Source of the DNA: Lachnospiraceae bacterium
GTDB lineage: Bacteria; Bacillota; Clostridia; Lachnospirales; Lachnospiraceae
Reading direction: 5' to 3'
Assembly (NCBI GenBank): GCA_910575555.1
Contig: CAJTFX010000001.1
Location: forward strand, 1 to 64,000
Length of the DNA stretch: 64,000 bases
Below, piece after piece: positions 33,733 to 42,056 of the stretch (its first letter is position 1; the number at the start of each line of letters is the position of its first letter). Position numbers and translations under genes: made by a program. The notes beneath the pieces were generated by a model. It searched no databases, was not told where the DNA came from, and worked only from the letters and a program-made list of their open reading frames with translations.

Positions 33733-34839
33733 TTATTTTTGAATCCTTTCTGCAATCAGGTCTCCCATTTCACTGGTTCCTACCTGAGTGACAGAAGATT
33801 TTTTCTCTTCCTCCTGAGGCATAATGTCAATGGTACGGTAACCCTCCTTCAACACCTGTCTGACCGCCGACTCCACAGCGTCCGCCTCCTGATCCAGATC
33901 CAGGGAATAACGCAGAAGCATTGCGGCGCTTAAAATAGTTGCAATGGGATTGGCAATTCCTTTTCCCGCAATGTCCGGCGCAGAACCGCCGCTTGGTTCA
34001 TACAGGCCGAATTTGGTATCGTTTAAGCTTGCCGAGGACAGCATCCCAATGGAGCCGGTTACCATGCTTGCCTCGTCTGATAATATATCACCAAACATGT
34101 TCTCTGTCAAAATCACATCAAATTGTTTCGGATCTTTTACCAACTGCATGGCGCAGTTATCTACCAGCATATGTTCTAAGGCAACTTCCGGATAATCCGC
34201 TGCCACTTCTTCCACTATTTTTCTCCAGAGCCGGGAGGAATCAAGTACATTTGCTTTATCTACGCTGGTTACTTTCTTCCGGCGCTTCATGGCAATGTCA
34301 AATCCCCGTTTGGCGATTCTGCGTATTTCCTGTTCGTTGTAAGTCAGGGTATCCTCTGCGGTCATAAGGCCCTCCCGCTCCTCGGTTACCCGTTTTCCGA
34401 AATAAAGCCCTCCGGTCAGTTCCCGCATAATCATCATATCGAATCCGTCCCCGATAATATCTTCTCTGAGGGGGCAGGCTTCCTTTAACTCTTCATACAG
34501 ATATGCAGGCCGCAGGTTGGCAAACAGATTCAGGGATTTGCGCAGCTTCAGCAATCCGGCTTCCGGTCTTAATTCCGGCGGAAGCTGATACCAGGGGGAG
34601 GTGCTTGTATTTCCGCCGATGGAACCCATCAGAACTGCCTCCGCCCCTTTCGCCTGGGCAATGGCTTCGTCTGTCAGGGGAACTCCTGTGGCGTCAATGG
34701 AAACGCCGCCCATCAATATCTCATCATAGGAAAAGGTATGTCCGTATACCTGTCCTGTTCTATCTAATATTTTCTTTGCTTCCTTCACAATTTCCGGCCC
34801 GATTCCATCTCCGGAAATTACTCCAATTTTATAATTCAT
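33733..34839 (-). CDS. leuB: 3-isopropylmalate dehydrogenase
   Basis: Oxidatively decarboxylates 3-isopropylmalate in leucine synthesis. The start is ATG 34839 (MNYKIGVISGDGIGPEI) after GGAG, giving 368 residues, slightly longer than average because of the C-terminal extension ending TSEMGDLIAERIQK. Substrate residues lie in RELTGGLYFG and VTSVDKANVLDSSRLWR; DILTENMFGDILSDEAS is typical. leuA and leuCD are not nearby. A good promoter precedes it. Confidence 0.96.
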   Translation of the reverse strand: MNYKIGVISGDGIGPEIVKEAKKILDRTGQVYGHTFSYDEILMGGVSIDATGVPLTDEAIAQAKGAEAVLMGSIGGNTSTSPWYQLPPELRPEAGLLKLRKSLNLFANLRPAYLYEELKEACPLREDIIGDGFDMMIMRELTGGLYFGKRVTEEREGLMTAEDTLTYNEQEIRRIAKRGFDIAMKRRKKVTSVDKANVLDSSRLWRKIVEEVAADYPEVALEHMLVDNCAMQLVKDPKQFDVILTENMFGDILSDEASMVTGSIGMLSSASLNDTKFGLYEPSGGSAPDIAGKGIANPIATILSAAMLLRYSLDLDQEADAVESAVRQVLKEGYRTIDIMPQEEEKKSSVTQVGTSEMGDLIAERIQK

Positions 34840-34886
34840 TCCCGTTCTCTCCTTTGCATCTGTGGGATTTGACAATCAATAGTACT

Positions 34887-34915
34887 ACTATAGTATATTT
34901 GCCATGGGATTTCAA
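34887..34915 (-). promoter_or_regulatory. Promoter of leuB-ilvB
   Basis: TTGAAA and TATAGT are 17 bases apart on the minus strand, about 48 bases before the leuB ATG. The leader is too short for a T-box or peptide attenuator. Confidence 0.65.
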
Positions 34916-35028
34916 CTGGAAAAGATATTTTTCTTTTTTATGGTTTTTATAAGTTGAAGTTATGGTATTGTGGGATTATATTATTTTTTGATATAGGACA
35001 TTCTTTAAACATGGAATTAGGGGCTGTC

Positions 35029-35074
35029 GGATGGCCATGCGGCCCGCCGGACGGCAGGCTGAGCATGATGAGGG
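35029..35074 (+). repeat. 46-bp dispersed repeat, copy 1
   Basis: Identical over 46 bases to the complement of 63185-63230. It lies in the leuB-yajC gap, just beyond the yajC terminator. It is GC-rich, unlike the AT-rich flanks, and contains an imperfect GCC(C)GCC/GGC(A)GGC hairpin. It reads open in one frame (MAMRPAGRQAEHDEG) but has no ribosome binding site. Confidence 0.85.
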
Positions 35075-35085
35075 GTTACTATCAT

Positions 35086-35125
35086 ATAAAAAGGACACTC
35101 TCCGGTCCAGCCTGAGAATGTCCTT
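35086..35125 (-). terminator. Terminator of the tgt-yajC transcript
   Basis: AAGGACATTCTC pairs with GAGAGTGTCCTT (one G-U pair), followed by TTTTTATAT on the minus strand, directly after the yajC stop. Confidence 0.85.
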
Positions 35126-35128
35126 ATA

Positions 35129-35446
35129 TTATTTGCTCTCTTTTTCTACTGCATCTTCCGGCTTCTCTACCATTGCAATGGACGCTTTCTGCATTGGGAT
35201 ACGACAGTTCTTGTTATTTCCAAATTCCATAATAACAGTATCTTCTGTGATATCAATGACCATTCCATAAAAGCCGCTGGTAGTTAACACGGTATCTCCC
35301 ACCGCCAGTTCTGCCAACATTGCATTCTTTCTCTTGGTTTCCTTTTGCTGCGGACGTATCATCATGAAGTAAAGAGCTACCAACATGATCAAGATCCAGA
35401 CGATGGAAAATCCGGCCGCCGCTTCTGTTTGAGCTAAAATAGACAT
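35129..35446 (-). CDS. yajC: Preprotein translocase subunit YajC
   Basis: Small membrane protein associated with SecDF. The 105 residues have one N-terminal helix (IVWILIMLVALYFMMI), the hallmark RPQQKETKRKN, and the beta part LAVGDTVLTTSGFYGMVIDI. It has its own promoter and an unusual leader made of tandem 50-bp repeats (35452-35580). Confidence 0.95.
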   Translation of the reverse strand: MSILAQTEAAAGFSIVWILIMLVALYFMMIRPQQKETKRKNAMLAELAVGDTVLTTSGFYGMVIDITEDTVIMEFGNNKNCRIPMQKASIAMVEKPEDAVEKESK

Positions 35447-35451
35447 TTGTT

Positions 35452-35580
35452 TTCCTCCTTATTGTCCATGCTTTTTGGACATATGGGATGCCCTTGGGCG
35501 CTTCCTCCTTATTGTCCATGCTTTTTGGACATATGGGATGCCCTTGGGCGCTTCCTCCTTATTGTCCATGCCTTTTGGAC
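35452..35580. repeat. 50-bp tandem repeat, 2.6 copies, in the yajC leader
   Basis: Two full copies (35452-35501, 35502-35551) and a partial third (35552-35580). On the minus strand every copy holds a hairpin TGTCC/GGACA, an ATG inside GCATGGACA, and AAGGAGG. The last copy provides the real yajC ribosome binding site. Promoter at 35594-35622 lies upstream, so all copies are transcribed as leader. Confidence 0.9.
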
Positions 35581-35593
35581 AGACACTTATTCT

Positions 35594-35622
35594 ATTGTAC
35601 ACAAAATAGCAGGCAAGAGCAA
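35594..35622 (-). promoter_or_regulatory. Promoter of yajC
   Basis: TTGCTC and TACAAT are 17 bases apart on the minus strand, about 148 bases before the yajC ATG and downstream of the tgt stop. Confidence 0.6.
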
Positions 35623-35691
35623 GTGGTTTTCCAGGATTTATAAAAATTTTAGCAATTAACCGGTAGAAATTCCGGGCAGGCCATATGATTC

Positions 35692-36840
35692 TCATGATAC
35701 TGCACTGTCATCTTCCCTCTGCTTCATGCCATATAATTTTTCTTCTTTATATGCATGGAACCGCCCCTGATCCAGCGCATCCCTGATTTCTTCCATCATG
35801 GTATTGTAAAAATACAGGTTATGGAGCACGCACAGTCTCATACCCAGCATTTCTTTCGCCTTTAACAGATGGCGGATATACGCCCTGCTGTAGTGTCTGC
35901 ACGCCGGACACTGGCACCCTTCTTCAATGGGCCTTTGATCCTTTTCATATTTCCGGTTAAACAGGTTGAGTTTTCCCTGATTGGTGTACAGATGGCCGTG
36001 GCGCCCGTTTCGGCTGGGATATACGCAGTCAAAAAAATCCACGCCCCGTTCCACTCCCTCCAATATATTTGCAGGAGTTCCCACTCCCATCAGATACGTT
36101 GGCTTCTCCAGTGGGAGATGCGGCACCGTCACATCCAGAATATGGTACATCTCCTGGTGGCTCTCTCCCACTGCCAGTCCGCCGATGGCATATCCGTCCA
36201 AATCCAGTTCGGAAATCTGCTTTGCATGCTCAATACGGATATCGTCAAAAATCGCTCCCTGATTGATGCCGAACAGCATTTGATGACGATTGATGGTGTC
36301 CTCCTGCTGATTTAACCTTTTCATTTCCTTTTTGCAGCGTTTCAGCCAGCGCGCAGTTCTTGCAACGGATGCTTCCACATAGGAACGTTCCGCCACACTG
36401 GAAGGACATTCATCAAAGGCCATGGCTATGGTGGAAGCTAAATGGGACTGAATCTGCATACTCTCTTCCGGCCCCATAAAAATTTTCCTGCCGTCAATAT
36501 GGGACTGGAAATATACGCCTTCTTCTTTGATTTTCCGAAGCCCTGCCAGGGAAAACACCTGAAATCCGCCGGAATCAGTGAGAATGGGCTTGTCCCAGAC
36601 CATAAATTTGTGCAGTCCCCCCAGTTCCCAAATCAGCTCGTCCCCAGGGCGCACATGAAGATGGTACGTATTGGAAAGCTGCACCTGTGTTTTAATCTGC
36701 TGTAAGTCCTGGGTGGATACTGCGCCTTTGATGGCCGCGGCGGTGCCCACATTCATAAAAACCGGAGTCTGAATCACTCCATGTACCGTATGGAATTCTC
36801 CGCGTTTGGCGCGGCCTTCCTGTTTTAATAATTTATACAT
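35692..36840 (-). CDS. tgt: tRNA-guanine (queuine) transglycosylase
   Basis: Exchanges guanine-34 of GUN anticodon tRNAs for preQ1. The 382 residues show DSGGFQVFSLAG with the catalytic-pocket Asp, the second Asp region in DFFDCVYPSRNGRHG, and the zinc site CQCPACR...HN. The ATG follows AAAGGAAT. It is upstream of yajC, the same order as in many bacteria. No preQ1 riboswitch is visible. Confidence 0.97.
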   Translation of the reverse strand: MYKLLKQEGRAKRGEFHTVHGVIQTPVFMNVGTAAAIKGAVSTQDLQQIKTQVQLSNTYHLHVRPGDELIWELGGLHKFMVWDKPILTDSGGFQVFSLAGLRKIKEEGVYFQSHIDGRKIFMGPEESMQIQSHLASTIAMAFDECPSSVAERSYVEASVARTARWLKRCKKEMKRLNQQEDTINRHQMLFGINQGAIFDDIRIEHAKQISELDLDGYAIGGLAVGESHQEMYHILDVTVPHLPLEKPTYLMGVGTPANILEGVERGVDFFDCVYPSRNGRHGHLYTNQGKLNLFNRKYEKDQRPIEEGCQCPACRHYSRAYIRHLLKAKEMLGMRLCVLHNLYFYNTMMEEIRDALDQGRFHAYKEEKLYGMKQREDDSAVS

Positions 36841-36952
36841 AACAATTCCTTTCTGTTATTGAAATTTACAGAGTGTTATCTTATATTCAGATACAGCGGC
36901 AGCTTATTGGCCGTCTGCGTTTAAAAATATAAATCACGGAACGAACGGTATC

Positions 36953-36981
36953 AGTATAACAGAATTTTTCTCTGTTCTCAA
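36953..36981 (-). promoter_or_regulatory. Promoter of tgt
   Basis: TTGAGA and TATACT are 17 bases apart on the minus strand, 113 bases before the ATG. An inverted repeat AACAGA/TCTGTT sits in the spacer. Confidence 0.65.
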
Positions 36982-36989
36982 CAAAATAC

Positions 36990-37018
36990 TTTTCTTTTTT
37001 GCACAGGTTCGCTATAAT
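36990..37018 (+). promoter_or_regulatory. Possible promoter of aroC
   Basis: A perfect TATAAT at 37013-37018 with a weak -35 (TTTTCT) 17 bases upstream, back to back with the tgt promoter, 91 bases before the aroC ATG. Confidence 0.45.
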
Positions 37019-37108
37019 GAAGCAGAATCGCTGTTAGGTTTGCAGCGTTTCAGAATATTTTTCAGGCAGTACCGCCTGGAAATCCAGTATCCAGTTCAGG
37101 AGGTTATT

Positions 37109-38242
37109 ATGGCAGGTTCAACATTCGGAAATCATTTTAAAATCACTACCTGGGGAGAGTCCCACGGCCGGGGCATCGGCGTTGTAATCGACGGCTGTCC
37201 GGCGGGGCTTTCCCTGGATGAAACAGACATACAGAAATTCTTAGACAGGCGGAAACCGGGGCAGTCAAAATTCTCCACCCAGAGAAAAGAAGCTGACTCC
37301 GCCGAGATTCTTTCCGGCATCTTCGAAGGGAAAACCACGGGAACTCCCATCAGCCTGTTGGTGTTTAACAAAGATCAGCATTCTAAGGACTACGGGGAAA
37401 TTGCAAACTATTACCGTCCCGGACATGCAGATTACACCTTTGACATGAAATACGGGTTCCGGGATTACCGGGGAGGCGGCAGATCTTCCGGCAGGGAAAC
37501 CATCGGCAGAGTTGCGGCAGGCGCCGTCGCCGCCAAAATTTTAAAGCAGCTGGGCGTCACCTTTCTGACCTATGCCCGCTCCATCGGCCCTGTTTCCATC
37601 TCCAGCTCCCCCCAGGAGCTTCTGTCAGGCGATTTATCAGAGCTGTCCGAAAAAATACAGTCCAGTCCGCTGTATATGCCGGAAGAACTGCCCTGCCAAC
37701 AGGCGCAGGAGTTTCTGCAAACCTGTATGGCAGACAAAAATTCTGCCGGCGGAATCATTGAATGCATCATCACCGGCGTGCCGGCAGGAATCGGGGAACC
37801 TGTGTTTGAAAAACTGGACGCAAATCTGGCAAAAGCTGTTTTTTCCATCGGAGCGGTAAAGGGCTTTGAAATTGGAGGCGGCTTTGCCGCCGCTGCCGCC
37901 CTCGGGTCTGAAAATAATGACTCTTTTGAAAGAAAAGACAGAGAAATCAGAACTGCCACCAACCATGCCGGAGGCGTCCTGGGGGGGATCAGCAACGGAA
38001 TGCCCATTATATTCCGGGCGGCTGTAAAGCCCACCCCATCCATTGCTTCCCTGCAAAATACCATCACCCGAAACGGAGAACCTCTGGAAATCTCCATTCA
38101 TGGCCGCCACGATCCGATTATTGTTCCAAGAGCTGTAGTTGTGGTGGAATCCATGGCCGCATTAACGCTGCTGGATTTGATGATGGAGCAAATGGGAAGT
38201 CGGATGGAATCTCTGGAAGGATTTTATAAAACCAGAAGCTAA
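37109..38242 (+). CDS. aroC: Chorismate synthase
   Basis: Last step of the shikimate pathway, converting EPSP to chorismate with reduced FMN. The start is ATG 37109 (MAGSTFGNHF) after CAGGAGG, giving 377 residues. Signature segments are TWGESHGRGIGVVIDGCPAG, DYRGGGRSSGRETIGRVAAGA and GRHDPIIVPRAVVVVE. It is the only plus-strand gene between the HD gene and the DUF378 gene, with a strong terminator. Confidence 0.98.
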   Translation: MAGSTFGNHFKITTWGESHGRGIGVVIDGCPAGLSLDETDIQKFLDRRKPGQSKFSTQRKEADSAEILSGIFEGKTTGTPISLLVFNKDQHSKDYGEIANYYRPGHADYTFDMKYGFRDYRGGGRSSGRETIGRVAAGAVAAKILKQLGVTFLTYARSIGPVSISSSPQELLSGDLSELSEKIQSSPLYMPEELPCQQAQEFLQTCMADKNSAGGIIECIITGVPAGIGEPVFEKLDANLAKAVFSIGAVKGFEIGGGFAAAAALGSENNDSFERKDREIRTATNHAGGVLGGISNGMPIIFRAAVKPTPSIASLQNTITRNGEPLEISIHGRHDPIIVPRAVVVVESMAALTLLDLMMEQMGSRMESLEGFYKTRS

Positions 38243-38249
38243 ACAAATA

Positions 38250-38294
38250 CAGCACTTGCCGGACTTGAATTACGGCAAGTGCTGTCTCTTTTTT
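38250..38294 (+). terminator. Terminator of aroC
   Basis: A perfect 12-bp stem CAGCACTTGCCG/CGGCAAGTGCTG is followed by TCTCTTTTTT. The fold can also serve the converging lactonase gene. Confidence 0.9.
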
Positions 38295-39348
38295 ATGATA
38301 ATTTATGGATATGAATGCAATTGGGCTGATCGATGGCAATGGGCCTGCCTTTCATCAGAAAATACTTTTTCTCATAATCCACATGGAATGTCATTATCTC
38401 ATTGGTATCATGGTTCAGACTCAGAAAATACTGGCCGTCCGGAAAGATTGCGATAGATTTCGGATAGTCCCCGCTGATTTTGGAATCACAGATCATCGTA
38501 AGTTCCCCGGTTTCTTTGTTAATGGAGTAAATTACCACAGAATTGGCCCCTGCATTGGAGCAGAACAAGTATCTGCCGTCTTTGCTGACTTCCATACCGG
38601 AGGCTCCGCAGTTCATTTTTTCCTCTTCCTCCACTGTTGGAATGCTCTGCAGTCTTTCAAATTCCGGTCCCTGGGGCGTACATTCGTAACTGTATACATC
38701 CACTTCATTGCTCTCTTCACATAACACATAGGCAAATCTTCCGTCAGGAGTGAAACGGATCATTCTGGGAGAAGACTCCAGATGCTCCCGCAGAATATCC
38801 GCAATCTTTAACTTGCCCTTTTCATAGTCAATCTGGTATATTTTCACCTGATCCAGACCGCCGTCCACCGCGCAGAGAAACCGCTGCTGAGGAGTCAATT
38901 TGACACAGTTCACATGAGGGCGGTAATTGCGCTCCGCAATACTTCTGCCCATACCTGTATGGAAAATTCCGTCTGCAATATCCCCAATGCTTCCGTCTTG
39001 ATTCAGGCGCATCATAGTCACCCGGCCGTCGTGGTAACCGCCTACAAACAGATAGCGGTTTTCCTTGTCCACATCCACATAGCAGCCGCGCATTCCGCCG
39101 ATCCATTTTTCATTCATGGCTTCCAGATCACCGTCCGGAAGGATTTTAAACGCAGCGACGCCCTCGTCTGCTATGGAATAAAGGAATTTTCCATTCGCAG
39201 AAACGGTCAGATGGGAAGGATTGTTAATGGGAATCACCTTCCGTTCTGCCATGCTTCCCCCTTCCACATCCAAATCATAAATATGAATTCCTACACTGGT
39301 TCCGTGGGTGTAAGTTCCCACATATGCAACATATCTTTCATTGCTCAT
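38293..39348 (-). CDS. Lactonase family beta-propeller (6-phosphogluconolactonase-like)
   Basis: A 351-residue seven-bladed propeller of the YbhE/Pgl kind. It starts at ATG 39348 (MSNERYVAYVGTYTHGTS) after AGGAGG and overlaps the end of trhP by 11 bases. Repeated blade motifs such as FTPDGRFAYVLCEESNEVDVY and SKDGRYLFCSN are visible. The family includes true 6-phosphogluconolactonases and proteins of unknown substrate; no pentose phosphate gene is nearby, so the substrate is open. Confidence 0.85.
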   Translation of the reverse strand: MSNERYVAYVGTYTHGTSVGIHIYDLDVEGGSMAERKVIPINNPSHLTVSANGKFLYSIADEGVAAFKILPDGDLEAMNEKWIGGMRGCYVDVDKENRYLFVGGYHDGRVTMMRLNQDGSIGDIADGIFHTGMGRSIAERNYRPHVNCVKLTPQQRFLCAVDGGLDQVKIYQIDYEKGKLKIADILREHLESSPRMIRFTPDGRFAYVLCEESNEVDVYSYECTPQGPEFERLQSIPTVEEEEKMNCGASGMEVSKDGRYLFCSNAGANSVVIYSINKETGELTMICDSKISGDYPKSIAIFPDGQYFLSLNHDTNEIMTFHVDYEKKYFLMKGRPIAIDQPNCIHIHKLS

Positions 39349-40585
39349 CTGCCTGCTCCTCCTTTTCCTGTCTGCGCAAAATATCAAATTTTGCCAACGG
39401 CTGTCCTAAATCAATATATAAGATTTGTTTTGGATGGGGCGCTGACTCCATCTCATTACCGTCCTGATCCTGAATCCGTTTCACAATGACCGGAATATCG
39501 GTTCCGTCCGGTTTCATTACTTCAATTGTCTCTCCAACGGAAAACTTATTCCGCTGTTCGATCCGGCAGAACCCTTCTTCATTGATTTCCCCCACAATTC
39601 CAAGATAGGTATATTCCTTCACATAAGTGTTATTATCATAAATCTGTGAAGATTCATCCGGTTTTCCAAAGAAAAATCCAGTGGTAAACTGCCGATATGT
39701 ACAGTTTACGATCTGATCTAAATACCAGGGCATATTGGCCTGGTAAGTTTCTTCTGAAACAAAATAATCGTCAATGGCCCTTCGGTAAGTTCTTGCCACA
39801 GTAGCCACATAGAGGGCTGTTTTCATTCTTCCTTCTATCTTAAAGCTGTCAATTCCCGCATGCACCAGCTCCGGAATATGTTCTATCATGCATAAATCCC
39901 GGGAATTAAAAATGTAAGTTCCCCGTTCATTCTCATACACAGGCAGATATTCTCCCGGCCTTGTCTCCTCCACTACCGCATATTTCCACCGGCAGGGATG
40001 GGTGCAGGCCCCCTGATTGGCGTCCCGCCCGGTAAAGTAATTGCTGAGCAGACACCGGCCGGAATAGGAAATGCACATAGCTCCGTGAATGAAGGTTTCT
40101 ATTTCCAACTCATCGGGAATATGGCTGCGAAGCTCTGAAAGCTCAGTCAGGGACAATTCCCTTGCAGAAACCACCCGCTTTGCGCCCAGTCTGTGCCAGA
40201 ACCGGTAAGTTTCATAATTGGTATTGTTTGCCTGGGTAGAAATGTGCACCTCCACCTCCGGGCATACTTCCTTTGCGAGAGTAAATATCCCGGGATCTGA
40301 AATAATCAGCGCATCCGGCTTTATTTCATTTAGTTCTGTAAAATATTCTCTGACTCCCGCAAGATCCTGATTATGCGCCAGAATATTGGCAGTCACATAA
40401 ACTCTGACCTGGTGTTGGTGGGCAAACTGAATTCCCTCTCTCATGTCATCCAGAGAAAAATTCTTTGCTTTTGCTCTCAATCCAAAGGCCTCTCCGCCGA
40501 TATACACCGCGTCAGCGCCAAAAATCACTGCAACTTTCAGCACCTCCAGGCTGCTGGCCGGTATTAGCAACTCCGGTTTCTTCAT
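39338..40585 (-). CDS. trhP: U32 family tRNA hydroxylation protein (TrhP/YrrO-like)
   Basis: Members of this U32 group make 5-hydroxyuridine at wobble U34 with prephenate, using an iron-sulfur cluster. The 415 residues start at ATG 40585 (MKKPELLIPASS). The Cys set lies in CISYSGRCLLSNYFTGR and GACTHPCRWKY. The trmR gene upstream encodes the enzyme that would methylate the product, as in Bacillus yrrM-yrrN-yrrO, which supports this role over a peptidase role. Confidence 0.88.
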   Translation of the reverse strand: MKKPELLIPASSLEVLKVAVIFGADAVYIGGEAFGLRAKAKNFSLDDMREGIQFAHQHQVRVYVTANILAHNQDLAGVREYFTELNEIKPDALIISDPGIFTLAKEVCPEVEVHISTQANNTNYETYRFWHRLGAKRVVSARELSLTELSELRSHIPDELEIETFIHGAMCISYSGRCLLSNYFTGRDANQGACTHPCRWKYAVVEETRPGEYLPVYENERGTYIFNSRDLCMIEHIPELVHAGIDSFKIEGRMKTALYVATVARTYRRAIDDYFVSEETYQANMPWYLDQIVNCTYRQFTTGFFFGKPDESSQIYDNNTYVKEYTYLGIVGEINEEGFCRIEQRNKFSVGETIEVMKPDGTDIPVIVKRIQDQDGNEMESAPHPKQILYIDLGQPLAKFDILRRQEKEEQADEQ

Positions 40586-40632
40586 TCCCTGTTCCCTTCT
40601 TTCACTCCCGCTGATCCTTTCAGACTGCAATG

Positions 40633-41280
40633 CTAACTCCTCTTTTTCACACTGACCGTCACGCCGTCTCCCACCGGAAGAACAGACGTTGTCAGAGCTT
40701 CTGAATGGGTCAGCTGGTAGAGATATTCCCGCATCCGCTTGTGAATGGTACGGTTTCTTCTGGTAACGGCAAAACGCGATTCTATAATATCGCCGTCCTG
40801 CAGCACATTGTCTGATACCAGAATTCCTCCCGGTGCAAGCAGACGCATCACGTCCGGAAGAAAATGGATATACTGGCCTTTGGCCGCATCCATAAAAATA
40901 AAGTCATAGCTTTCAGTCAAATCTTTCAGGATCAGACTGGCGTCTCCTTCTAATAATTCTATCACATTTTCCTTCCCTGCACGCAAAAAATTTGCTTTTG
41001 CAAGGGGAATTCTTTTTTCATAATTCTCAATGGTTGTAATCCTGCAGGGAACCGGATTGCAGTCTGCCATCAAAAGGGCGGAAAATCCGATTGCCGTCCC
41101 CACTTCCAGAATCCGTCCGGGACAATTCATCGTAAGCAGAACCTTTAAAAGCTGCTGTGTCTCCTTTCGGATTACCGGCACAGAGGTGCGCTGCGCCTCT
41201 GCTTCTATTTCTTCCAACAGCGGGGAATTGCCGGCGTCCAAAGAGTTAATATACGTAATCAGGCGCTCATTTCCGGTCAT
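40633..41280 (-). CDS. trmR: tRNA 5-hydroxyuridine methyltransferase (TrmR/YrrM-like)
   Basis: A class I SAM O-methyltransferase of 215 residues. The SAM motif is ILEVGTAIGFSALLMA, the metal/catalytic Asp lies in YDFIFMDAAKGQY, and DNVLQDGDI follows. It converts ho5U34 to mo5U34 in Bacillus. The start overlaps the mltG-like stop (ATGA), and trhP follows 47 bases later, as in the Bacillus yrr cluster. Confidence 0.85.
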   Translation of the reverse strand: MTGNERLITYINSLDAGNSPLLEEIEAEAQRTSVPVIRKETQQLLKVLLTMNCPGRILEVGTAIGFSALLMADCNPVPCRITTIENYEKRIPLAKANFLRAGKENVIELLEGDASLILKDLTESYDFIFMDAAKGQYIHFLPDVMRLLAPGGILVSDNVLQDGDIIESRFAVTRRNRTIHKRMREYLYQLTHSEALTTSVLPVGDGVTVSVKKRS

Positions 41281-41660
41281 TCTTCTGCTTCCTCTGTCTC
41301 TTCTCCTGCCAAAATCTGTATCATTTCTTCTGCTGTCTGGGAGGTATTCAGCACATAATCCCCTGATTTTAATTTATCGTCAAAGGAGGACAGATAAAGC
41401 TGTATGGAAAAAAGAACGCCGTTATCCACAAGCCCTTTTTCTTCCAACAGGCTGCCCAGTTCTGTGGCGGATATTCCCTTCTGAATCCGCACCGTCACAT
41501 CTTTTCCAGGCTCTTTGTCCACGGAAGGTTCTGTAAAGACACGGTAACCGAGGTTATAGGCTGCTTCTCCTGCTTTCAAAGTCACAAACAGGATCAGAAC
41601 CATAATCAGAATCCCCAGTACGCTATTCAGAACACTCAGTGCCATTTTGCTGCTTTTCAT
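41277..41660 (-). CDS. MltG-like membrane protein lacking the catalytic domain
   Basis: 127 residues: one transmembrane helix (LNSVLGILIMVLILFVTL), then the LysM-like region seen in MltG (VRIQKGISATELGSLLEEKGLV...LKSGDYVLNTSQTAEEMIQIL), then an acidic tail. Full MltG/YceG proteins continue with a lytic transglycosylase domain of about 200 residues, which is absent here. Position before trmR matches yrrL-yrrM of Bacillus. It may be a short family form rather than a broken gene, since the reading frame is clean. Confidence 0.75.
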   Translation of the reverse strand: MKSSKMALSVLNSVLGILIMVLILFVTLKAGEAAYNLGYRVFTEPSVDKEPGKDVTVRIQKGISATELGSLLEEKGLVDNGVLFSIQLYLSSFDDKLKSGDYVLNTSQTAEEMIQILAGEETEEAEE

Positions 41661-41708
41661 AGCCTGCCCCTCCCCTGTCTTTCCACAACCTGGATCACAT
41701 CCAATCCA

Positions 41709-42044
41709 TTATTCAAATCCCAGATCAAATTCTATTTCTTCCATCAGACGATAATTGATACGCTGTATCATCCGGCACACAGCCAGTTCCGCTGAAAGAT
41801 ATTCATTGACGTAAGGCTCTGCCCGCAAAGGGGCAAATTCTTTTTCCAGGCGATCCATCTCAGAATACAGATCCACATCTCTCTGCCGCTGCAATTCGAA
41901 GCTTCTTCTCCGGAACTCATGAATTGCCTTTTCTTTTTCCGGTTCTAAATGTACCAGATTCCGCACTTTTTGATATTCCTTGTATTCCGTGCTTTCTTTT
42001 ACTGCATAGATCAGAGCTTCTATCTTTTCATCAATGTAACTCAT
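41709..42044 (-). CDS. YlbF/YmcA family protein
   Basis: An all-helical 111-residue protein (EKIEALIYAVKESTEYKEYQ, RRRSFELQRQRDVDLYSEMD) of the Com_YlbF family. In Bacillus YlbF and YmcA act with YaaT to direct RNase Y maturation of mRNAs. Here it follows RNase J by 12 bases, which agrees with a role in RNA decay, but the exact partner is not known. Confidence 0.85.
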   Translation of the reverse strand: MSYIDEKIEALIYAVKESTEYKEYQKVRNLVHLEPEKEKAIHEFRRRSFELQRQRDVDLYSEMDRLEKEFAPLRAEPYVNEYLSAELAVCRMIQRINYRLMEEIEFDLGFE

Positions 42045-42056
42045 ACCAACCTCAAT

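Noticed and set aside
35452-35580. Tandem repeat as a CRISPR array
   Set aside because: Units are contiguous without unique spacers, and no cas gene is near.
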